DNA from: Candidatus Bathyarchaeota archaeon
Lineage (GTDB): Archaea > Thermoproteota > Bathyarchaeia > Bathyarchaeales > Bathycorpusculaceae
Reading direction: 5' to 3'
DNA: 48,371 nt
NCBI GenBank assembly: GCA_016927015.1
Contig: JAFGNM010000104.1
Coordinates: 1 to 48,371, forward strand
The translations under genes and the position numbers were made by a program. Under the pieces are notes generated by a model. It ran no database searches and was not told where the DNA came from. It was given only the letters and a program-made list of their open reading frames with translations. Below are positions 34,326 to 41,685 of this stretch, in pieces. Positions within the stretch are counted from its first letter, which is position 1. Each line of letters begins with the position of its first letter.

Positions 34326-34880
34326 ATGCGCAAAGAGTTCAAAGTTGGAAAAACAAACGTTCGGTTAATTCGAGGAGACATAACCAACATGGAAACAGAC
34401 GCCATAGTTAACGCGGCTAATTCTTCATTCATGGGCGGCGGAGGCGTCGACGGGGCAATCCACCGCAAAGGCGGACCAAAAATACTCGAAGAATGCAAGA
34501 AAATACGCGCTACAGAATGGCCGCAGGGTCTTCCAACCGGAAAAGCCATCATAACAGGAGCGGGCAACCTAAAAGCAAGGCACGTTATTCACACAGTCGG
34601 ACCAGTTTGGCGCGGAGGCAACCACCGTGAGGCTGAACTGTTGGTGCAGGCTTATCAAAACTCGCTGAGGCTCGCAGTGGCAAAGGGGCTGAAAACCGTG
34701 GCTTTTCCGTCTATAAGCACGGGCGCATATGGTTACCCTGTTGAGGATGCATGCCACGTAGCCTTGGAAGCGGTGAAAGAGTTTCTGGAGAAAAAGGACA
34801 GCCTAGACGAAGTGGTTTTTGTCTTGTTTTCTGAAAGTGCGCTTGAAGTCTACGCGGCTGAAGCGGAAGAAATATTTTGA
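34326..34880 (+). CDS. Macro domain ADP-ribose hydrolase
   Basis: The protein has 184 residues, a single macro domain. ADP-ribose loops are clear: IVNAANSSFMGGGGVDGAIH and FPSISTGAYGYP, with HTVGPVWRGG between. The sequence most resembles MacroD-type O-acetyl-ADP-ribose deacetylases, which remove ADP-ribose from Asp/Glu or from acetylated forms. The Asn in VNAANS and the Asp in GVDGAIH are in the places of the catalytic residues of that group. It follows the LysE gene by 16 bases on the same strand, so the two may be one transcript. No ADP-ribosyltransferase or toxin gene is seen nearby. Confidence 0.92.
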   Translation: MRKEFKVGKTNVRLIRGDITNMETDAIVNAANSSFMGGGGVDGAIHRKGGPKILEECKKIRATEWPQGLPTGKAIITGAGNLKARHVIHTVGPVWRGGNHREAELLVQAYQNSLRLAVAKGLKTVAFPSISTGAYGYPVEDACHVALEAVKEFLEKKDSLDEVVFVLFSESALEVYAAEAEEIF

Positions 34881-34895
34881 AAACTGTGACTGTAA

Positions 34896-35008
34896 CATAT
34901 TTGCCGCCTAATAGTGGTTCATTGCAGAAACCTATAGAGGGGGTCTATCTCGCAGCGCTTCTTTTGAGGCTATATATAGTTCCTTTATATAAGGGGGGTA
35001 TAGTCTTT
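34896..35008. repeat. Dispersed element, copy B (long form)
   Basis: The left half (34896-34957) matches 4691-4750 and the right half (34950-35008) matches 13307-13352 in reverse complement, so this copy joins the two others into one element. It contains CAGAAACCTATAGAGG, then TATATATAGTTCC, TTTATATAAGG and GGGGTATAG. It fills the gap between the macro-domain gene and mdh and ends 63 bases before the mdh start. Confidence 0.65.
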
Positions 35009-35070
35009 GGCAAGCACTAGAGACCACGCTAGTTTTATCAGTTAAACAAGCGCATAGCATCTTGATTGTT

Positions 35071-35982
35071 ATGATAACTATTATTGGTGCTGGAAAAGTA
35101 GGAGCTTCCGCAGCCTTCGAAATTCTAAGGTACATAATAAGCGACGTAACCCTCATCGACATTGCTGAGGATTTGGCGAAAGGCGAAGCATTGGATATGA
35201 TGCAAGCTGCTCCAGCCATCGAGTTTGACGGAAAAATCCGCGGAACCAACGACTACCGTGAGATGAAAGGCAGCGAACTCGTCATCGTAATTGCTGGTCA
35301 AGCACGAAAGCCTAGCATGACACGCATCGACCTCATGAACAACAACGCCAAAATCATCCGCAGCATAGTCAAAGAAGTCGCCAAACACGCACCAGACTGC
35401 AAACTGATGATTGTCACAAACCCCGTTGACGTAATGACCTACATTGCTCGCAGAGAATCCGGGTTACCCCCAAACCACGTGTTCGGCATGGGCAACATTC
35501 TCGACACGCTGCGATTCCGCTCATACATCGCACAGGAACTTAACGTCTCCAGACAAGACGTAAACGCGCTAGTAATCGGCGAACACGGAGACAGCATGGT
35601 CCCACTCGTTGAGTACGCAAGCGTCACAGGAATCCCGATCACCACCCTACTCAACAAAAAACAAATCGACAAAATCGTTCAGCAAACCATCACTTCAGGC
35701 GCAGACGTAATCAAACTCAAAGGCGCCACAATATACGCGCCAGCCGCAGTAATCGCGTTAATGGCAGACGCCGTGCTCAAAGGGAGAAACCGCGTTATAA
35801 GCGTCTCCACTTGCCCAAGCGGAGAATACGGATGCTCAGATTACTCGATAGGTGTTCCAGTGGTTTTGGGAAAAAACGGCGTGGAAAAAATCGTGGAACT
35901 CAAGCTTTCACCTGAATCAAAGCAGCGTTTCGAAAACTCTATCGCGAAAATCAAAGCAGCAGTAACAGCACTAAAAGAATAA
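35071..35982 (+). CDS. mdh: Malate dehydrogenase (LDH-like type)
   Basis: The protein has 303 residues from ATG 35071; a TTG at 35062 would add three. The NAD motif GAGKVGAS is at the N-terminus, the catalytic loop is QARKPSMTR and the catalytic His is in GEHGDSMVP. An Arg in the ARKPSM loop, where lactate dehydrogenases have Gln, favours oxaloacetate/malate. The acid residue D32-region (LIDIAEDLAKG) suggests preference for NAD over NADP. It is a normal length for the archaeal tetrameric type. It follows repeat copy B, which may provide its promoter. Confidence 0.94.
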   Translation: MITIIGAGKVGASAAFEILRYIISDVTLIDIAEDLAKGEALDMMQAAPAIEFDGKIRGTNDYREMKGSELVIVIAGQARKPSMTRIDLMNNNAKIIRSIVKEVAKHAPDCKLMIVTNPVDVMTYIARRESGLPPNHVFGMGNILDTLRFRSYIAQELNVSRQDVNALVIGEHGDSMVPLVEYASVTGIPITTLLNKKQIDKIVQQTITSGADVIKLKGATIYAPAAVIALMADAVLKGRNRVISVSTCPSGEYGCSDYSIGVPVVLGKNGVEKIVELKLSPESKQRFENSIAKIKAAVTALKE

Positions 35983-36079
35983 AAATCCAGAAAAACAATC
36001 AATCTGGCTCTCTGCAGCAGAAGCAACTCTAAACTTTTATAGCCAACAAGCCTAATAGCTCAGTTTTGAGGTACTGCAC

Positions 36080-36742
36080 GTGCTGGTTGCTGGTGTTGAC
36101 GAAGCAGGTCGTGGTTGCGTAATCGGTCCGTTAGTTGTGGCTGGAGTTTTGGTGAAAGAGGAGAATCTGCCTGTTCTGCGCCAGTTAGGTGTGAAAGATT
36201 CAAAGCTTCTTTCGCCGAAGAAACGCGAAGCCCTCTTCACTGAAATCGCGCGTTTAGCAGAAAAGCATCATGTTGTGAAGCTGTTGCCCAGCGAAATCGA
36301 CCGCGCAGTGGAATGCAAGAGAAAACTGCACAAGCTGAACAGGTTGGAAGCGCAAACTATGTCGCAGATAATAAACGCGCTAAACCCAGACGAAGCTTAC
36401 GTGGACGCTGCCGACGTGATTGAAGAACGCTTTAAACACCACATTCAAGAAGGCTTGACAGTAAAAGCAAAAATCACTTCGCGGCACAAGGCTGACAAGA
36501 TTTACCCTGTTGTCTCTGCTGCCTCTATCATCGCAAAAGTGGAACGCGACAAAGAAATCGAGGCGTTAAAAGGCGTGTACGGCGACTTCGGCAGCGGATA
36601 CCTAACAGACCAGAAAACCATGCGTTTCCTGAGGCAGTGGCTGCAAACGCACGCCGAATACCCCAGCTGCGTGAGACAATCTTGGAAACCCGCAAAACAA
36701 GTAAAAAACGAAAAGGGCGCTGTGCAAAAGAAACTCGCCTAG
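36080..36742 (+). CDS. rnhB: Ribonuclease HII
   Basis: The protein has 220 residues from GTG 36080. The signature AGVDEAGRGCVIGPLV carries the Asp-Glu pair; YVDAADV and AASIIAKVERDKEI carry the remaining catalytic Asp and Lys residues. RNase HII removes single ribonucleotides and RNA of RNA-DNA hybrids from the chromosome. The stop TAG overlaps the stop TAG of the convergent HTH gene within the palindrome CTAG at 36739-36742. A TATA-like TTTTATAGCC lies about 45 bases upstream. Confidence 0.95.
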   Translation: MLVAGVDEAGRGCVIGPLVVAGVLVKEENLPVLRQLGVKDSKLLSPKKREALFTEIARLAEKHHVVKLLPSEIDRAVECKRKLHKLNRLEAQTMSQIINALNPDEAYVDAADVIEERFKHHIQEGLTVKAKITSRHKADKIYPVVSAASIIAKVERDKEIEALKGVYGDFGSGYLTDQKTMRFLRQWLQTHAEYPSCVRQSWKPAKQVKNEKGAVQKKLA

Positions 36743-37683
36743 GCAGTGGCGACCAAGTCTTCTGGAGTACGCATTGCGGATAATTCATCCATGCAAATGC
36801 AAGTCATGTCCTTGCTGGAGGAGTGGTGTTTTTCCGTAATCAAAACTGGACGCGCACGAATCACATGGCATAAGCTTATGATTTCCTCGATTCTTTTATC
36901 CAAGTTCCTTTCGCCGCTTACGGCAACGCTGCCCACAATCGCACCCCTGCCTCTTGGAATATTCATGATAAAATCGAAAGGTGCCCTATACACAGGAGAA
37001 ATATCGCAAAACGCAAACTTTCTGAAAACCTTTTGAAGGAGCACTTTGCCCGTAATTGTTTGATGAGCTTTCATGAGGAGACATTGGCGCTGTTTCAGCG
37101 TTCTCTCAAGAACGTTTATCGGTCTCGCCACTGGAACCCCTAACGTTTCAGCCAGCTTGTAAGCTGATTTCACAGATGCTTTAGTCATGCCTCTTTCGTA
37201 GCCGTAAAGGGTTCTGCGGGAAACTCCTACCATAACCGCAAGTTTGCCGATGGATAGCCCCAGCTCTTTTCTTCGTTTTTCAACAAGTTCTCCGTCAACT
37301 TCGACAGAGTAACCGCCTGGACCAGCGTAGACCAGCGGATTCGCAGTTTGGACTGCTATGTTCCTGATAGTTTTTTCAGTTACCACAATAATTCCGTTTC
37401 GCGAATACACCGTGTCATCTTCCAGCAGCTTACCATGCGTCTGCTGGCTGATTACCAACGAAGCTGCAGAAACACGACCAGCTATTAACTTTAGCTCTCG
37501 AGCACTATGAGCGGAAAAAGTATCCACGTCAGAATTAACCTTCACTAAAACAGCCGTATCACCTTTCCTTGCTGCAAAGTCGAAGCAGCTTGGGCGTGAA
37601 CAGCATATTTGGGAAACCAGAAAGCCCGTTTCTTTCAGCGCGGTGCCGAGGTGGACCGCGTTTTCCATTTCCCAATGGTTCAT
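36739..37683 (-). CDS. Archaeal XRE-type HTH regulator with N-terminal nuclease-like domain
   Basis: The protein has 314 residues; ATG 37668 is an alternative start five codons in. Residues 1-125 form a domain like the restriction-endonuclease fold (FDFAARKGDTAVLVKVNSD) but without an obvious full catalytic triad. Residues about 128-195 are an XRE helix-turn-helix (KRRKELGLSIGKLAVMVGVSRRTLYGYERG, in parts LSIGKLAVMVGVS and YGYERG). The last 110 residues are unique to this archaeal regulator group. It is the family annotated as putative HTH-type transcriptional regulatory protein in many archaea. Targets are unknown. A TATA-like TTTATATTTTT lies near 37710 on its strand. Confidence 0.86.
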   Translation of the reverse strand: MNHWEMENAVHLGTALKETGFLVSQICCSRPSCFDFAARKGDTAVLVKVNSDVDTFSAHSARELKLIAGRVSAASLVISQQTHGKLLEDDTVYSRNGIIVVTEKTIRNIAVQTANPLVYAGPGGYSVEVDGELVEKRRKELGLSIGKLAVMVGVSRRTLYGYERGMTKASVKSAYKLAETLGVPVARPINVLERTLKQRQCLLMKAHQTITGKVLLQKVFRKFAFCDISPVYRAPFDFIMNIPRGRGAIVGSVAVSGERNLDKRIEEIISLCHVIRARPVLITEKHHSSSKDMTCICMDELSAMRTPEDLVATA

Positions 37684-37777
37684 TGGCTGTCACTGCCTAC
37701 TATCCATTGCGCTGAAAAATATAAACAATGCTCTCTATCTTTACTATATAGTGTTTCTTCTCTAATCATACGCCGCT

Positions 37778-37809
37778 AAAAAAAAGAGGAGATAGGGGTT
37801 ATACCCTAT
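37778..37809 (-). terminator. Hairpin and T-run terminator of the MORN-like gene
   Basis: On the minus strand ATAGGG (37809-37804) pairs with CCCTAT (37797-37792) and is followed by CTCCTC and eight T (37785-37778). The stem overlaps the stop codon at 37806-37808. T-runs alone end transcription in archaea; the hairpin may also protect the RNA. Confidence 0.5.
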
Positions 37810-38333
37810 GGCGCTGCGTCAGTTGTTGCTGCGGGTGGTGGGAATAGCACGTATTCTCCTCGTGAGTGTTCTAGGCCGAACAGGTATTCTGCCTTCCATG
37901 CTCCGTTGTCGTATTTGCCCCAGAAGAATTCGTCATCGTAGAATCCAGCGAATATGCCTTTGCCGTATATGCCCCAGCATCGTTTGCCCAAGTTGTCTGT
38001 GCCTACGAATCTGCCGTTACCGTAGACTCCCCACATTATATGCACGCCGTCATGAGTCCACAGTAGGAATCTGCGTCTTACCGGGTAGATGTTTCTTTCG
38101 GCTTCTTCTATTGTTTCAGGGGCTAATTCTTTCAGTTGCTCTATGTTTTCTGCTTGTTCTGGCGAAATTGCAATGCTATCGTCAGAGTCTATCTTCTCTA
38201 TCGCTTCTAGCGTGTTTGCTGTAGGCGCAGGAGTGTTTACAGCAGACGTTGCTCCCATCACAAGATTTACTGCTATGATTACCAGCATTAACGCAGCGAC
38301 CGCAGCTAAGGAGATTTTAATTTTTTTCTGCAT
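37806..38333 (-). CDS. Membrane-anchored MORN-like repeat protein
   Basis: The protein has 175 residues. A membrane helix or signal sequence (about 7-28) is followed by an acidic region (40-80) and then a run of YGNGRFVG, YGKGIFAG and KYDNGAW-like units (about 100-160), each with a Trp-Gly or Phe-Gly start, which resemble MORN motifs. The C-terminus is Pro/Ala-rich. The N-terminus is cytoplasmic or cleaved, so the repeats should lie outside the cell. I know no matching family. A terminator-like hairpin follows. It is transcribed alone, behind a short AT-rich stretch. Confidence 0.6.
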   Translation of the reverse strand: MQKKIKISLAAVAALMLVIIAVNLVMGATSAVNTPAPTANTLEAIEKIDSDDSIAISPEQAENIEQLKELAPETIEEAERNIYPVRRRFLLWTHDGVHIMWGVYGNGRFVGTDNLGKRCWGIYGKGIFAGFYDDEFFWGKYDNGAWKAEYLFGLEHSRGEYVLFPPPAATTDAAP

Positions 38334-38455
38334 TTTTTATCCTCACAACCCAGTTGTCACCGGAATACTTTAGGAAATCCGTGAAAAAAGGTGAAAAAAC
38401 TGTTCCAAATCGGAAATAAACCCTAATTTAGGCTTAAATTGGCTTTGATCGCACG

Positions 38456-39367
38456 CTACTTTTTCACGTATTTCTTTCGAATTGAAACTATGTTCTGTCT
38501 CCTGGATTTCCGTATGTCAACTATCTCCATTTTTTCCAGTCTTTTCAGAAGGCGCCAAGTGGTCGTTCTTGGGAGGTCCAGTTTTTCGTAGAGTTCTGCC
38601 TCAAAAGCAGTTCCGTGTTTTTCGGCGAGAAAACGGATCACTTGCACTTCCTCTGGTCTCAAGTGCTTCTCTCTTTCAAACAGCTTGGCGGTGTCTACTT
38701 GGTTTTGAGGTTCTTTTGGTTGTGGAGGTTTTTTTCGTCTCTGAAACCACAGGGCGAGCGCTATGGACGCTATTACGGGGAAGGCTGCGATGGTTATGAG
38801 TTGCCACGTTTCGATAGTTTGGTTCTGTTGGTAAAGGCCATGTTCGGAGATGTACGAAATCTCTATGGTTCCTGAGGGCATGACTAGAGAAACTTGGGCG
38901 TTGGAGCTTTCAATAAGTTCGGGTACGTTGTTGAGGCTTATGATTGAAGCGTCTTCTGGCAGTATAACGGTGGTGTTTGTGGACACTTCTGCGTTCAGGG
39001 TCCAGTATTTGCCGGTTTTTGATGTTAAATCTGGGGTGAAATATGAGATTTTGATTTGGCTGGCGCCGAGACTGTGGATAACTGCTTCACCAATAGTTAG
39101 CGCATAGTCTAATGGAAGGTTTTGTTCATCAACCACCAGCATTTCCTCATGCGCTTCGCCAAGTAGGGTAGCGTTGATTGAGGGAAAAGTTTGGTTAACG
39201 GCTAATTCGTGGTTAACTAGTACAAAGCCGTCAAGATATACTGTAAGCGTTAGCGCTTCTGAAGTTACTGGGTTGTTTGCCGTGACTAAGGGGTGAGAAA
39301 GCTGTATCGCTAATACCAAGAGCAATGTTCCCAAAATTGCCTCTGTTCCTTTACCCAACCATGTCAT
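38456..39367 (-). CDS. Membrane-bound winged-helix transcription regulator
   Basis: The protein has 303 residues from ATG 39367; a longer open frame to 39520 overlaps the upstream gene. A signal or anchor helix (about 7-28) is followed by an extracellular domain (about 30-185) with several N-glycosylation sites. A second membrane helix lies at about 188-207 (LITIAAFPVIASIALALWF). Residues 225-300 form a MarR/IclR-like winged helix (AELYEKLDLPRTTTWRLLKRLEK), facing the cytoplasm. This is a one-component sensor in which an outside signal would reach DNA directly. It starts 77 bases after the end of a coiled-coil secreted gene on the same strand, and the pair is probably functional. Confidence 0.75.
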   Translation of the reverse strand: MTWLGKGTEAILGTLLLVLAIQLSHPLVTANNPVTSEALTLTVYLDGFVLVNHELAVNQTFPSINATLLGEAHEEMLVVDEQNLPLDYALTIGEAVIHSLGASQIKISYFTPDLTSKTGKYWTLNAEVSTNTTVILPEDASIISLNNVPELIESSNAQVSLVMPSGTIEISYISEHGLYQQNQTIETWQLITIAAFPVIASIALALWFQRRKKPPQPKEPQNQVDTAKLFEREKHLRPEEVQVIRFLAEKHGTAFEAELYEKLDLPRTTTWRLLKRLEKMEIVDIRKSRRQNIVSIRKKYVKK

Positions 39368-39443
39368 GTTTCTGCAAACGTCCAATTTTGAATTACGATG
39401 CTTGTGCGTATCGATTAAGATTGTTTTTTGCGGATTTGAGTCT

Positions 39444-40394
39444 TTAGGGAGCCTGAACCGTATTTGGGGTCTTGCTTGATGTGGCATCAAGTGAAGTTGC
39501 TGTGGGTTTAAGGTATTCAACGGCTTCTTCTTCGCTTACTTTAGAGTTTGCAAGCTCGCTGAGTGTTTCGTTTATCCGCTGTTCTTCCAAGTATTCTTTG
39601 GCGTTGTCGAGGCTGGTTTCTGCGCTATTCAAAGCGGCAAGTGAAGCCTCGTTTGAGAGCGCTTCTGCTTTTTCTCTTATTGTGTCAAGCCGCTCTTGCG
39701 TTTGGTTTATGTAATTTGCTATTCGCTGGATTCTCAAGTCAACTGCAAAGTTGTCGATGGAACTCAATATCCGGTCAATGAGGGTTTTTGCGTCAGCGAG
39801 GTTCGCCAAGGCTGCTTCAAAACGTTTTTGATCTACGTTGCTTGATGCCTTGTCCAACAGGGACTTGATGGTTTGAATCTTATCTTCCAGCGTGGTGGTG
39901 TTATATCCCACAGCAGCAAGGCGCGTTAGATTCTCTATTCGCTGTAGCTGCTCATAATACCGGTTTATGGAGCTTTTTACCTGAACAGTCCTTTCAAGGC
40001 TGACTTCTGTTTCAGTTGGCTGCTCAGGAATAGCCGCGTAAGCAATTCTTAATGCCTCTTTCAACTTTTGAAGGGCTTGGACGATTTTACCGTCTGCTCC
40101 GGAATAGTTGCCTGCCTGCAAGAGGCTTTTGGACTCTTCGGCGAGAACAAGCGCCTGATTGTATTCATCTAAGCTTGCTTGCGGTACGGTTTCGCCATCC
40201 TCTTTGAACTGGCGGAAAATTTCGGAGACAGTGGCGTTTGCGTTTTGGAAAAGTGAAAACAAATCTTGCGTTTTGTCCGATGCGGCTGTGGCTTCCTGAA
40301 GTGAGGCTGAGCTTGAAGCCAGAACCAAAGCGGAGAGAGCAACCACCATCAACGCTAAGATGACAAGCCATTTGGGTGCAGGTTTCAGGTGCAA
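39444..40394 (-). CDS. Secreted coiled-coil protein
   Basis: The protein has 316 residues from TTG 40394, behind a GGAG site. An N-terminal signal or anchor helix (about 8-26) is followed by about 270 residues of heptad-rich helix with Asn-x-Ser/Thr sites (NATVSE, NYSGAD). The tail is Ser/Thr/Pro-rich (about 290-316). It has no C-terminal anchor, so it is secreted or tethered by its N-terminus. It precedes the membrane-bound winged-helix gene on the same strand. It may be a ligand or partner of that sensor; no family name is recognised. Confidence 0.72.
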   Translation of the reverse strand: MHLKPAPKWLVILALMVVALSALVLASSSASLQEATAASDKTQDLFSLFQNANATVSEIFRQFKEDGETVPQASLDEYNQALVLAEESKSLLQAGNYSGADGKIVQALQKLKEALRIAYAAIPEQPTETEVSLERTVQVKSSINRYYEQLQRIENLTRLAAVGYNTTTLEDKIQTIKSLLDKASSNVDQKRFEAALANLADAKTLIDRILSSIDNFAVDLRIQRIANYINQTQERLDTIREKAEALSNEASLAALNSAETSLDNAKEYLEEQRINETLSELANSKVSEEEAVEYLKPTATSLDATSSKTPNTVQAP

Positions 40395-40570
40395 GGTGGT
40401 CTACTCCGTGCATAGACCTATGGCGTGGGCATATATGAGGAAACCCCTGAAAAAGAGTGAAAACACCGCTTAAACTGCAACCAGAAACCGCGGGAGACTA
40501 GTGCTCGGCAAAACTTATCTCCCCTCTATAAATAGCTTGAACTTCAGAGAAGAACCAGCACTTGACTGCT

Positions 40571-40821
40571 TTAATTTCCAACGCTCACGTTTAAGGTGAG
40601 GGAGATTGTATCTACCGCATGCACCTTATGGTTCTCCGGAGAGAGCCTTAACTTGTGGGTGGTTCGGCACTACGGTTTGGCGATACATCTCCCTCACACA
40701 GTCGAATGTGGTGATATGGATTCTCCTCTGTCAAGTTAACAAATTGTGCTCCAAGAGTCGCTGACAGAAAAAGCACTGTTATGAACGCTATGGTTAAGTG
40801 AGTATTCTTTTCCACAGGCAA
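40571..40821 (-). pseudogene. Frameshifted relic of the secreted Ig-like family
   Basis: From TTG 40821 the frame begins MPVEKNTHLTIAFITVLFLS and runs to GAQFVNL, which matches the start of the protein at 3084 (MPVGKKTLITASIISTLLIS and GTQFVSL). After 57 residues it stops at 40648. A one-base shift near 40652 restores a matching frame (LRLSPENHKVHAVDTISLTL) that ends at a TAA at 40571. The family normally continues for over 200 more residues. Both the promoter region and the signal peptide are preserved, so this is a recent pseudogene or a remodelled short gene. It sits behind a triplet of the same palindromes as the intact gene. Confidence 0.72.
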
Positions 40822-40864
40822 TCCCTGCTAATAAACGGGCTGTTTCTGCGGTAAAAGCGTTTTT

Positions 40865-40946
40865 ATCAAGGTTTCTTGACTAAAAGGGCTTTTTTTAGTC
40901 AAGATTTCTTGACTAACAGACTTTTTCTTAGTCAAAGTTTCTTGAC
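40865..40946. promoter_or_regulatory. Second array of three GTCAAG-N4-CTTGAC palindromes
   Basis: The sites are at 40865-40880 (ATCAAGGTTTCTTGAC), 40898-40913 (GTCAAGATTTCTTGAC, extended to a TTAGTC/GACTAA arm) and 40931-40946 (GTCAAAGTTTCTTGAC). Centres are exactly 33 bp apart. The array lies 44 bases before the TTG of the pseudogene and in the same relative place as the 2950-3041 array. The flanking word AAAACGCTTTTA is shared by both loci. Confidence 0.75.
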
Positions 40947-40992
40947 TAAGCCTTGCAAGGAGCGCGGTTGCTTACTTACCCGTTTTTGTTCT

Positions 40993-41685
40993 TTACCTTT
41001 GAGCTACTATCATGGCGTGCGCCTTGTCATAAGGCTCCAAACGCACAATTTCCCTGACATCGAAGCCTCGTTTCTTCAAGACTTTGGCTTCCTGCTTGTA
41101 AACTACCAGCGGATCCTTCGTCACGTCAATACTTTGAGATTTAACAGCCAACATAACCCACCCTGACGGCTTAAGCAAAACGTCAGCGTTATCCGCTAAA
41201 ATCTTGGCTTGCTCCGGCTGCGCTACGTCACAGTAAATGCAATCCACTTTTCCCGGGATAAACATGGCATACTTCTCTGGGAAACGTGCGTCTTCAAGAA
41301 ACGGCGACATGTTAAGCCTGTACGCAGCCACGTTGTTGACTAGTTCTCTGATGGAGCGTGAAGCAAATTCCACGCAGTAAACGTGGCCTTCTTCGCCGAC
41401 GATGTCTGAAACGTGGCTCGGCGTGGTTCCAGAGGCAGCGCCCAAATAGAGAACGCGATTGCCCAGTGTTATGGGAACCGTTTGCACGCCCTTAATGATG
41501 GCTGCTGCCAGCTTGCTTCTGAAAGCGTCCCAAACGCGGTACTCAACCTTCTTGAAACGGATGAGCCTTTCGCCGTAAACGGTTCTGCCCGGCGTCAAGT
41601 TCCGCGTGGCTAACCGCTGCGTGCCGTCCTCAAGAAAAGTTTGGTAGACTTCCGCGAACTGTGGGTGAGGCTTAACCTTAGCGTG
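40993..41685 (-). CDS. flpA: Fibrillarin-like 2'-O-methyltransferase
   Basis: The protein has 230 residues from GTG 41685, preceded by GGAG. This start overlaps the nop5 stop by 8 bases; a longer frame to 41808 would add an Arg-rich, unconserved region. The SAM site is VLYLGAASGTTPSHVSDIVG (cited as LYLGAASGTT). The catalytic Lys-Asp-Lys-type residues lie in KKVEYRVWD, CDVAQPEQ and MLAVKSQSID. It methylates ribose in rRNA and tRNA as part of the box C/D sRNP with Nop5 and L7Ae. L7Ae is not in the window. Confidence 0.95.
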   Translation of the reverse strand, partial: HAKVKPHPQFAEVYQTFLEDGTQRLATRNLTPGRTVYGERLIRFKKVEYRVWDAFRSKLAAAIIKGVQTVPITLGNRVLYLGAASGTTPSHVSDIVGEEGHVYCVEFASRSIRELVNNVAAYRLNMSPFLEDARFPEKYAMFIPGKVDCIYCDVAQPEQAKILADNADVLLKPSGWVMLAVKSQSIDVTKDPLVVYKQEAKVLKKRGFDVREIVRLEPYDKAHAMIVAQR

